Positions 23,301 through 33,572 of a stretch of 64,000 bases of DNA are shown piece after piece. A program made the position numbers and the translations under genes. Origin of the DNA: Buddleja alternifolia. Lineage: Eukaryota > Streptophyta > Magnoliopsida > Lamiales > Scrophulariaceae. The notes under the pieces are model-generated. The model was not told the origin of the DNA. It was given only the letters and a program-made list of their open reading frames with translations, and searched no databases. Every line of letters starts with the position of its first letter. Positions within the stretch are counted from its first letter, which is position 1. The stretch spans positions 8,559,077-8,623,076 of the forward strand of contig CM033408.1 in the NCBI GenBank assembly GCA_019426215.1. The letters run 5' to 3'.

Positions 23301-23550
23301 CTTTGATCCCACATCTGAAACGTAAAACCAAAATTAAATAATCAAGTTATTCGATAATTAGTTCTGTATCATTATTTAAAAGTCTTGAGTTCTTAATATA
23401 ACAAATAAAGTTTGAACAATTTGTTCATTCGATGAGCTTCGCTCGAGCTCTGTTTGATAGTAGTGGAAAAAAAAATTCAAATTATTGAGATTCGACTCGT
23501 ATTCGATTAACCATAAAATCAAACACAAATACAAACTCGATGATAATTTT

Positions 23551-23832
23551 GCATAATTTTTTATTTGATTCGAACTCAACTTTGATTATTCATATGACTT
23601 AAAAAGTGTAATGTTTGTTACATATTGACAAAACATATTCAATGATTCTCCATAAGAAAAACGATCGCTAATATTAAGGATATATATTTAGGCATTTAAC
23701 ATAATTTTTTATTTGATTCGAACTCAACTTTGATTATTCATATGACTTAAAAAGTGTAATGTTTGTTACATATTCAATGATTCTCCATAAGAAAAACGAT
23801 CGCTAATTAAGGATATATATTTAGGCATTTAA
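23551..23832. repeat. Tandem duplication of about 140 bp next to the MuDR-like element
   Basis: The block from ATAATTTTTTATTTGATTCG to TATATATTTAGGCATTTAA occurs twice; the second copy lacks a few bases and ends exactly where the terminal inverted repeat starts. The insertion or an earlier repair may have used the copy junction. Confidence 0.8.
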
Positions 23833-24982
23833 CGGGAAAATTAAATAAATAATACAAATTTAAAAGAAAAATCAGAAAATAGCATGAAAAAAGTGATAAC
23901 AGAAAATAGCACGTTACGACATATCACATGTCATCTCAGTATTGAGACGACATGTCACGTGACATGTCGTCTCACGTAATTTTTTTTTTTTTAATTGTTA
24001 TGTGAGACGACATGTGGCATGTCGTCTCAGACAGCAGTGTCAGCTGACACGGCTGACAGTGAACAGTGAGACGGCATGCAGCATGCCGTCTCACTTTCAC
24101 TTTATTGTTTTTTTTTCAGGCCTCGGTTTCACCGAGGCCTTTCTTTCTTTCTTTCTCCTCTTCTTCTTCTTCTTCTCTTTCTTCTTCTTCTTCCTCCTCA
24201 ACCTCAAATTTTACAGCGAAAATTTATATAATTTTAAGGCGAAAAGAGTTTGAAAAATCGAACACATTCTCCTCTCTATCTCTTTCTCAACCAAGAACGA
24301 AAGGTATAATTTTAATTTTATTAATTTTAGAACGTATATATTTTTATTGTAATTTATGATTCAAAAATTGAATTTGTAATAGTAAAATCATTTTTTTAAC
24401 TATAATTTTTGCATTATTTCGTATAATTCTGAAAATGTTCGTATAATTATTGATATAATTTTTGGTATGATTTTTATGAGTATTTGGTGTACTTTTTGGT
24501 ATAATGTTAGAATTTGTTTTGAATTGTTTGGTATAATGTTGTATAATTTTGGATCGTTGAGATTTATTTTTAATTTTTAGGTATAATGTCCATTTTTAAT
24601 GTTCTTTTTAAATTAGACCAAATAATTCTTGTATTGTTACAATGTTGAAATTGGTTGGTATAATTGTTGAATTAGTAAATTGATTTTTTATTTTTAGTGT
24701 TATTTTGGAATTATTTAGTATAATATTTGAATTTTTGGTATAATAGTGAAAATGTTAGGTATAGTTGAAATGTTTGGTATAATTTGTATGTTTAGTATTT
24801 AATTTTGAATAGTTAGGTTTTTTTATTGTAGATGGTTGGTTTAATTTGGAATTGTTTGGTATAAGTTCAAATTAATAGGCTTAATTTCGTGTAGTTAGAT
24901 TGTTTTTTCGAATAAGTAGGTATATTTTGTAATTGTTTAGTATAATGTTTGAATTTATAGTAATAATTTTGAATTTTTAGGT
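23833..24982 (+). repeat. Left terminal inverted repeat of the MuDR-like element
   Basis: It contains perfect or near-perfect palindromes at 23944-23973, 24004-24028 and 24066-24094 (arms GAGACGACATGT or GTGAGACGGCATGC), a CTT-rich stretch (24140-24200) and, at about 24280-24302, CTCAACCAAGAACGAAAG followed by GTATAA. That last site has a counterpart in the right repeat and may be the donor of a leader exon. The inner half is a TATAATT-rich stretch. Confidence 0.88.
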
Positions 24983-25356
24983 TCGATTTCGAGTTGTTAG
25001 GTTTAACTTAGAATTGTTGGGTATAAATACTTTGATTGGCTTAATTGGAGTAGTTAACTTTAATTTTGGATTAATTGCTATATTTTGGAAATGTTTGATA
25101 CAATGTTCGAATTAGTTGGAATAATTTTTGAATTGTTTGGTATAATATGAATGTATAGGTTTGATTTTGAATTGTTTGGTATATTTACGAGTGATTAGGT
25201 TTAATTTCGAATTGGATTATTTGTTTTGTAAACTTTCAAATATTACGTTTAATTTAGAGTAGTTGGATTGGTAGTTTAAATTATTATGTTTGAATATTAA
25301 GTGTAACTTATATCGTACAATGTAAATTAACATTCTTGTGGATATATAAATGCAGA

Positions 25357-27843
25357 ATGGCCGATCGTAATGTATATGGCCCAGTTGATGAGAGCGTATT
25401 ATATGATCAGGACAATCATGTATCTGAGACAGTTGCTGATCATCCTGATTTAACTATTCGTGTCCGACGAGCTGACCATGCATATTTCAGTCAGGCCTTT
25501 AACTCTCATGCAAATCACCGCGTCAAGGTAAAGATTGATCAGATGGGATTTTATAGGCTATACCAGTTAGATCAGTTTATAAATGACCTAGGCCTCGTAA
25601 AGGCCCTAATTGAGAGATGGCGCCCAGAAACGAACACATTTCATTTTAGGACAGGAGAGGCTACGATAACTCTCCAGGATGTTGCTTTTTATATGGTCTA
25701 CCAGTTGATGGTAGGGCTGTAGTTTCGTATCGGGCCTTCGCAGACCCTGAAGATTATATCTTATACGTATTTCAACAATTAGGACTATTCTTAACGCCGG
25801 AAGATTTAATTCACGGTTACAGAATTCTTGTCAGAAGGCTTGTTTCCCATGTTTTGAGTGAGCCAAACATGATAACTGATCAAACTGAAGAAGCTGTAGT
25901 TGATCAGATAGCTCGTTGTTGGGGGCTTTTGTTTCTCGGGGTGTGATGTGTGCCGACAGCACAGGAGATGTTGTTCCTATAGTATGGTTGGGGCTGTTTG
26001 AAGATATAAACTTAGCATCGGGCCAAGGGGTAGAAACAAATGCAAAAATTTGGGAGGTTTCATCATGCCATTATTAGAGGTGCGAAAATTTTTTATTTAC
26101 ATGTTTTTATTTCTAATATAATAATTCCTGGTTATTCAATGAATATATTTATCATCCAATAGATATGGGCCTGGAGTAGGATTTCGATTTTAAGGCCTCA
26201 TGGGCTACCAAGACCGATTGCTGAAGTTGACGTGAATGGCATTGCCCGAGCACCTCATGCTTCACGGTAATGTACTATGTGAATATTATGTTTAGTTAAG
26301 AAACGTTCAATTTTGTTTAATTATTTTCAATGATTGTTGTTTGAAGGTGGGATCAACCCATAACAAATACTGGTACAATCAGTCACAACGTTCGGGCAAT
26401 TAGAGATGGGCTGGATCAGATGGCCGATGGACATGTGAGTTGGGATTTTTTTTTTTTTTTTGTAAATTATTATGAACGTATATCTATGTCCTACTAATAT
26501 ATTCTAAATTATTGTTTTGTATTTCAGTTTGTTTGGACACCGTACAATTTGAATGATGCAGACATTGTGGAGTTGCCACCTGAATGTATGAATGAGAACG
26601 TATGGCGAGCCGCAGTTCCAGTGGTATTCTTTGCCATTGTAGAGCATCATCACCCTGAGCGTGTTCTTCGACAGTTTGGAATCCGCCAATACATTCCACG
26701 CAATCCTGAACGTGTTCGAAGGGTTAGCCGAAAGGGTAACACCAACAAAAATTGGGTAGAAAAACACGCTCGGCATATTGCAAAGTGGAATAATCGTGAC
26801 CAGTTCGTTGTGCCTGGAATTTATATTGAGGAGGGGGAGCCCAGATAGACGAAGACTACGACCAGTGGTATGACCGAATCACTCGTCGTTATATTTCTCC
26901 CCGATTGACTAGGAGAGGTGCGGGACACCAGGTTGGGTCAGCCGCTCTAGTGCATGATGTGGTTAGTATTTGGAATTATTTTTTCATTGATACTTATTTA
27001 ACTGGTTTTTTACTCTGAAATATATTTTTGTTGATACTATTTGTTATTTACGTTGTGCAGTTCAATGAAATTGCGGAGGCGCAGACTATAGTGGAACAAA
27101 TTGTCCAATCTGGTGATCTAACGACACTTAGAGAACTGCAATCCAGCATGAGGGGCATCCGGAATATAGTCACATTTGGTGGGAATCCCGGTGGTTCGAG
27201 CTCCGGTTATCATGGTCAGTTCAATGCCGAAGCATCGAGCTCGGCTGATCACCATCAATTCAATGCCGGTGATTCGAGCTCGGGTTATCATGGTCAAATC
27301 AATGCAGGGGCACCGAGTTCGGGTTATGGGACTCAATTCTATGCCGGAGGATCGAGCTCGGGCTTGGGCTTTCATGGTAAACATGTCGGGGGATCGAGCT
27401 TGGGCTTTCATGGTCAACATGTCGGGGGATCGAGCTTGGGCTTTCATGGTCAACATGTCGGGGGATCGAGCTCGGGCTTTCATGGTCAACATTTCGGGGG
27501 ATCGAGATCGGTCTATCATGATCAATTCTATCCTGGAGGATCGAGCTCGGCCCAACCTCGTCCCAACCCCAACGACGTATACATTCCCAGTATGGCCCAT
27601 CTACCAGAGTATGGACAAGGTTTCAGTACGCCGACTTTGAATTTTCCCGAGCTCGGTACAAGCCAGTGTAGTGATGCTCCTCAACATCATGATATTGCAC
27701 CTCCGCGTCATGTACAATTTAATGTATCACCAGTGCAGTACAATGATCGTGAGGAAGACTTAAACAGGAGAAGGTCTAGGAGAATGAGGCGATCTCCAGA
27801 TTGTGGGACGGGGGGGCATCGTGGTTATCGGTCAAATAGATAG
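25357..27843 (+). CDS. Plant mobile domain (MAIN/MAIL-like) protein gene of the MULE
   Basis: Five GT-AG exons: 25357-26079, 26163-26266, 26347-26434, 26528-26961 and 27061-27843. The acceptor TGCAG lies one base before AATGG, implying a 5' untranslated intron. The protein opens MADRNVYGPVDES and carries the plant mobile domain: ALIERWRPETNTFHF, GEATITLQDVAF, GLPVDGRAV, GGFIMPLLE, WAWSRI, RWDQP, HFVWTPY, VPVVFFAIVEHHHPERVLRQFG and a DRITRRYISP tail. The last exon adds a Gly/Ser-rich tandem repeat (units like GGSSLGFHGQHV) and a basic C-terminus. The family includes Arabidopsis MAIN and MAIL1 and transposon-encoded kin; its biochemical role is unclear. Four one-base losses in short homopolymers (25686-25690, 25938-25941, 26044-26048, 26833-26837) break the frame. 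Confidence 0.85.
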
Positions 27844-27949
27844 TTTATACAATCTTAGTTCGATGTGTATGTATGTAATGTAAATATGTTGTGTTACTAT
27901 AAGATTTTTAATAATATAATTTTATAATTTTGTAGTGGAAGCCAAACAA

Positions 27950-28815
27950 CGCACACAAATACTCCAAAACGTTACGTTCAAGTCGAGACCCGAAAACGCC
28001 CCTAAAAGAGTGAAAAACGAGATACAAACAAAAAAAAGTCATCTTTTCTTTAAAAAAATACTATTTTTTTTGCCTCGTCGTATTTTTTGAACCGGTCATC
28101 AAAACGAGCCAATTCTTGCTCTGGTATAAAGTTTATGTACAATTCTACAAATGTTCGTTCAAGTCGAGACTCGAAAACACCCCTAAAAAGGAGAGAAAAA
28201 CGAGATACAAACCAAAAAAAGTCATTTTTTCTTTAAAAAAATACTATTTTTTTTTGCCTCGTCGTATTTTTTGAACCGGTCATCAAAATGAGCCAATTCT
28301 TGCTCTGGTATAAAGTTTATGTACAATTCTACAAATGTTACGTTCAAGTCGAGACCCGAAAACACCCTGAAAAGGGAGAAAAACGAGATACAAACCAAAA
28401 AAAGTCATTTTTTCTTTAAAAAAACTGCCTATTTTTTTTTTTGCCTCGTCGTATTTTTTGAACCGGTCATCAAAACGAGCCAATTCTTGCTCTGGTATAA
28501 ATTTTATGTACAATTCTACAAATGTTACGTTCAAGTCGAGACCCGAAAACACCCCGAAAAGGGAGAAAAACGAGATACAAACCAAAAAAAGTCATTTTTT
28601 CTTTAAAAAAAACTGCTACTTTTTTTTTTGCCTCGTCGTATTTTTTGAACCGGTCATCAAAACGAGCCAATTCTTGCTCTGGTATAAATTTTATGTACAA
28701 TTCTACAAATGTTACGTTCAAGTCGAGACCCGAAAACACTCCGAAAAGGGAGAAAAACGAGATACAAACCAAAAAAAGTCATTTTTTCTTTAAAAAAACT
28801 GCTACTTTTTTTTTC
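27950..28815. repeat. Five tandem units of about 187 bp between the convergent genes
   Basis: Units start near 27968, 28148, 28333, 28521 and 28708 and share ACGTTCAAGTCGAGACCCGA, CAAACCAAAAAAAGTCATTT and GAACCGGTCATCAAAACGAG. Open frames in them repeat with the unit and are not genes. The site is the 3' meeting point of both genes, so the repeats may be part of transcript ends. Confidence 0.9.
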
Positions 28816-29165
28816 CGACGGGGCTGATTGGCAACATCATATTTCTTCACTCCGACATCAAAATGATCCAAATTTTATATCCCCACAAATTTCAAAACAC
28901 CACCTAGTTTTCAAGTCGTAGCAAAAAAATACACAGAAATAGGCCAAATACGAGCCAGAAAATCAAGAATAAAACAGTTTTTAAAACCGCCGGGGCTGAT
29001 TGGCAACATCATATTTCTTCACTCGAACATCAAAATGATCCAAATTTTATGTCGAGTATAGAGTTCAAAACACCACCTATAATATCTGAGTTCAAGTCGT
29101 AGCCAAAAAATACACAAAAATAGGCCAAATACGAGACAGAAACTCAACAAAAAAAACAGATTTCC
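28816..29165. repeat. Two tandem units of about 172 bp
   Basis: Two copies start with CGGGGCTGATTGGCAACATC and contain CAAAATGATCCAAATTTTAT and AATAGGCCAAATACGAG. They are unrelated to the adjacent 187 bp units and lie just 3' of the transposase stop. Confidence 0.85.
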
Positions 29166-29216
29166 AAAACATAATTTGAGTCTAATTCTGAACATCACGC
29201 TGCAAATAATCCCAGT

Positions 29217-32200
29217 CTAATCTGAGTCTAACTCGGCCCAATCCATCTCATTGGGAATCCGCGTACTCCGCTGTCGACCTACAGTAGGTGCCTTCCTCAG
29301 ATCAGGGTCATGTACCAACTCAAAATTGGGAGTATCCCAATAATGTGACTCAAGCAACGGGTGAAATCTCCCTTGATATGTTTTCAAATATTCTTCACTC
29401 AGGTAATATTTTTGAACTAGCGTGGACGACCTAATCCCTAAAATTGTACATAATTTGATTGCATGTGAGCACAGAATTCGGTGAAGTGTCCATTTTCCAC
29501 AAGAGCAATATTTTTCTTGATATCGACCGCGTAATGATGATTACCGGACCCCATCTGCCGGGCCGTTTTAACATGACCCGTCTCATGCTGCCAAGAATAA
29601 ACTTCTCCAATGTGATTTGCAGATTTTTCGACCCACTCATTGTACATTTTATATGCATATGTAGTGAAAGGTTGTGCCCTCATTGCCCAAGCCATTCGCA
29701 CTCGATCAGCAAAATATTGGACAATACGATAAAATGTGCACTCAACAATTGATGTGGGTGGAAGATGTCGAGCACCTTTCAACACATTGTTTAAGCTTTC
29801 TCCCATGTTGGTCGTCATAATCCCTTCGCGCATCCCTCCATCATATGCCAATGTCCACTTTTCAAGTGGAATACCTTTCAAATAATTCAATGCAAGTGGA
29901 TCCTTATTACCAATAAGCTCCATTGCTTGGTCAAATTTTCGGCCATTGTGTGCCATACCCGCCGCATAACATAGTTCCTTCAAAGCTTTACTTTTGAATT
30001 GAGCATTAAAGTTTGAAGTCACATGTCGCAGACAATATCTATGAGCTCCCAAGGGAGGTGTAAACGCGGGCATATATCGAGTTGCATTTAATAAGCCATT
30101 GTGGCGATCTGAAATAAGGCAAACACCTTCATCAGGCATCAAAAAATGTTTGCAGATTAATTGTAGAAACCAATACCAAGACTCATTGGACTCATTATCA
30201 ACGATAGCAAATGCTAGGGGCAAAATATTCTGATTTCCATCCAAGGTTGAGGCGCATAACAACTTAGCCTTGTGTCGTGCGTACACATGCGTCCCGTCAA
30301 CACATATGACTCGTCGACAATGTCGGAATCCATCTATACATGGCTTGAATGCCCAAAACATAAATTTCAGCATTTTTGGATTTTGATCAGGACTTTTGTG
30401 TCGCCATTCAACAACCGTCCCCGGATTCCACTTCTGGATTGCTCCCAAAAATTTAGGCAACCTTGTAACAGAATCCTCCCACGTCCCATATATAATTTCA
30501 TTTGCACGTTGCAAACTGTACCAAGCCTTCCCATACGAAATATTGAATTTCCATTTTTTCTCAACCGCTAGTACAATTAGAGCGACTTCGTATGACGGAT
30601 TCTTTCTAACTTCTGGTAGAATTTCATTTGCGATCGTGTTGATGTCCAAGTTAAAGTGATTTTTGGAACACTCTTCAGCAAAACATGTGTGTGCCCCTCC
30701 GTACCTTGTGATTTTCCAAAAAGTAGAATCCTTCAACAAAGCTCCCCGCAGTTTAAATGCACATCCATTTTTGCATTCTACAACATACACTTTCCTATTA
30801 CTGATTATGACCTTAAACTCGCGCCGTGCGTGCTGCACGTGGTAGTTTTTTACCGCTGTTTTGTAAGCTGAGTTTGTTGTGAAAAATCTGGCCCTTACAC
30901 AGATTCCCTTTCGCATCATCATATATAATTCTCCGGCTCAAACCTGCACTTTCACGATATATTGAATCTCCTTCTACTTCTGGGTATGAGGTGGAATAGA
31001 AGGGAAGCACATCATGAAGTCTTTCTTCGACTCTTGTGGGATGGACATCTTCATTTATCGGTACATTACTCTCGTCATCTTCGTCCTCATCACTCTGTGC
31101 ATTATTGCGCTGTCTTTCCAACTCGACGTCTGTATAATGATGGAGCGAACAGTCAGAATCACGACTATCATCGTCATTCCCTATATCATCATTCTGAGCG
31201 TTTGCAAAATCACTACACCCAAAATTAGGATGCTCAAACTCATGATGGCTCTGTCTAGAAGGACCTACAATTCAAGATAAATAGGATGAGAATATGTAAA
31301 AATAAAAATAACAAGTCATCAATCAAGGGAATACAACAATCATAAAACTTTTTAGAATATTTATAATTACATGCTTCCACATCAGGAACTATAAAATCCT
31401 CAAACAACGATTTTCCAAAGGTAAATTAGAATATGATGACAGTAGGAAACAATTATAATACAAATCACTAATAAGGAATATAACACTTCAACAAACTTAT
31501 TAGAAGATTCATAATTACTTGCTTGCCCATCAGGAATTACAAATCCGGAGGAAAATTTTGTACAGTTTCAAAACGCCCAAACAAATGACCCGTCGTAGAA
31601 CCACCTAAAAATGCAAATCACAAAAGGCTAAATTATTTTACAATTCTGCAAAGAAAAGAAAAATAACCTACACAATGTAAATATGAGAATAAACTACCTT
31701 GATGCAGATCGTGACTTGTAGAACTCCCCAAACCACTTGAAAAAAAATCATGATGTTGTACATTTTCCAACATATGTGATTGCGTTTGTGGTACTGTCGG
31801 CTGGGTAAAGTACGACATGAATGGCGTTTGTGACTGCATATTCAAATCTGGAGCTGAGGGCTGTGTAAAGTACGGCATTAATTGGGGTGGCGTTAACGAT
31901 GACACTTGGGTTAACAATGAGCTGTAATCACCCGAATGTTGGATTGGTTCTTTCTCAACATAAAGCTCGACGAATTTCTCAGCAATGTTAGGATCTAAGA
32001 AAACCCCTAAATTTTCATCGTCTTTGATCTCCATTGTGCTCTCCCTCGTCGCATTTCTATTTTCGAATTCAAATTTTATAAATACTTTTAAGGAAAACTG
32101 ATTTGGATCTGTTTTTGTTCTCACATATAACTTCTCTAACAATTTAGCATATGTGATCGTACGAGATATTCTCATGTTAGTGCTTGGACGAGTGCTATAT

Positions 32201-32274
32201 CTCACTGAATTTGAGTTTTCAATAATTTGACCATCCATGTATACTAAAACATCAACTGTGTTCGCCCTCGACAT
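29217..32274 (-). CDS. MURA-type (MuDR) transposase
   Basis: The start at 32274 follows an acceptor-like TATATAG. The first coding exon (about 31694-32274) has a PB1-like N-terminal region; small exons follow at about 31546-31600 and then an acidic exon ending in the MuDR DNA-binding region near 30820-31260. The main block (30922-29438) holds the MULE catalytic domain: CVDGTHV (Asp), LISDRHNG (Asp), YCLRHV (CxxH) and a downstream Glu region (TTNMGESLN). After a frame change at the T-run 29511-29515, the SWIM zinc finger CSCGKW...LCSH follows and the frame runs to the stop at 29217. A second frame change lies near 30860. The protein binds the terminal repeats and moves the element. The catalytic residues are preserved. 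Confidence 0.88.
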
Positions 32275-32512
32275 TTTCTATATAAAATCATAATTCAAAC
32301 CACAAATAAATACTATATTCAAAATTATAGTAAAAAAATACAATTATACCTACAAAATTAGAATTTATATATACAACAAATACTTCTACATTACAAATTT
32401 AACCTAAAATTAGAACTACTCATTTGAAAGTATACATACTATGTAAACCTAAACATTTGAAATTTCTTTGCAAGTTATATGTAAATTTAAACACTACTAA
32501 ATTATTATTAGT

Positions 32513-33572
32513 AAAAATTCAAAATTATTACTATAAATCCAAACATTATACTAAACAATTACAAATATACCTACTTATTCGAAAAAACAATCTAACTACA
32601 CGAAATTAAGCCTATTAATTCGAACTTATACCAACAATTCCAATTAAACCAACCATCTACAATAAAAAAAACCTAACTATTCAAAATTAACACTAAACAT
32701 ATAAATTATGCCAAACATTTCAACTATACCTCACATTTTCAACATTATATCAATGAAATTTCAAATATTATACTAAATAATTCCAAAATAACATTATACC
32801 AACCAATTCAAAAAAAATCCCAACATTATACCAAAAAAGTACACCAACAATTCATAAAAATCATACTAAAAATTATGTCAATAATTATACGAATATTTTT
32901 GGAATTATACGAAATAATGCAAATATTATAGCTAAAAAATCGATTTTATCACTACAAATCCAATTTTTGAACCATAAATTACAATAAAAATATATACACT
33001 CGAAAATTTACAAAATTAAAATCATACTTACGTTTTTGGTTGGGAATAGATAGAGAGGAGAATGTGTTTGATTTTTTCAAGCTCTTTCCGCCTAAGATTT
33101 TGCTTAAAATGGTGGACAATTCAAGAAGAAGAAGAAGACAATTCAAGAAGAAGAAAAAGAAGACAATTCAAGAAGAAGAAGAAGAAGAAATGGAAGAGCT
33201 CTCGGTTATTTGTACCGAGGAAACGGAAAAAAAAAATAAAAAAAATCCGTCAACAGTGAGACGGCATGCTGCATGCCGTCTCACTATTGCTTGTCAGCCG
33301 TGTCACCTGACACGGCTGACTGAAATTTCAAAAAAAAAAAAGTAACTTGAGACGACATGTAGCATGTCGTCTCAGTCTGAGACGACATGCCACATGTCGT
33401 CTCAGATAACAATTAAAAAAAAATTATTATTACCTGAGACGACATGTCACATGTCGTCTCAGTACTGAGACGACATGTGATATGTCGTAACGTGCTATTT
33501 TCTGCTTCCCACTTTTTCTATGCTATTTTCTGATTTTTCTTTTAAATTTGTATTATTTATTTAATTTTCCCG
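32513..33572 (-). repeat. Right terminal inverted repeat of the MuDR-like element
   Basis: This is the inverted counterpart of 23833-24982. It has palindromes at about 33258-33287, 33349-33374, 33380-33404 and 33435-33460 with the same arms, a GAA-rich stretch (33120-33190) and, on the minus strand near 33030, CCCAACCAAAAACGTAAGTA, a good donor site. It probably carries the transposase promoter. Confidence 0.88.

Larger units (their letters stand above)
23833..33572. mobile_element. MuDR-like (MULE) element with terminal repeats of about 1.1 kb
   Basis: The two ends are inverted copies: CGGGAAAATTAAATAAATAA at 23833 and its complement ending at 33572. Similarity continues inward to about 24982 on the left and 32513 on the right. 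Inside are two convergent genes: a plant mobile domain gene (25357-27843, plus) and a MURA-type transposase (29217-32274, minus), separated by tandem repeats. This is the layout of maize MuDR. A clean 9-base target duplication is not visible, so the flanks may have changed. The length is 9740 bp. Confidence 0.9.

Noticed and set aside
27118..27640. Open frames of 154-160 codons overlapping the mobile domain exon 5
   Set aside because: Shadow frames of the Gly/Ser-rich tandem repeat.
25357..27843. Host MAIN/MAIL gene that happens to lie near a transposon
   Set aside because: It lies between the two 1.1 kb terminal repeats and its probable leader is inside one of them.
28283..28921. Repeated open frames of about 100 codons on both strands
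   Set aside because: They recur with the 187 bp tandem unit and change frame with it.
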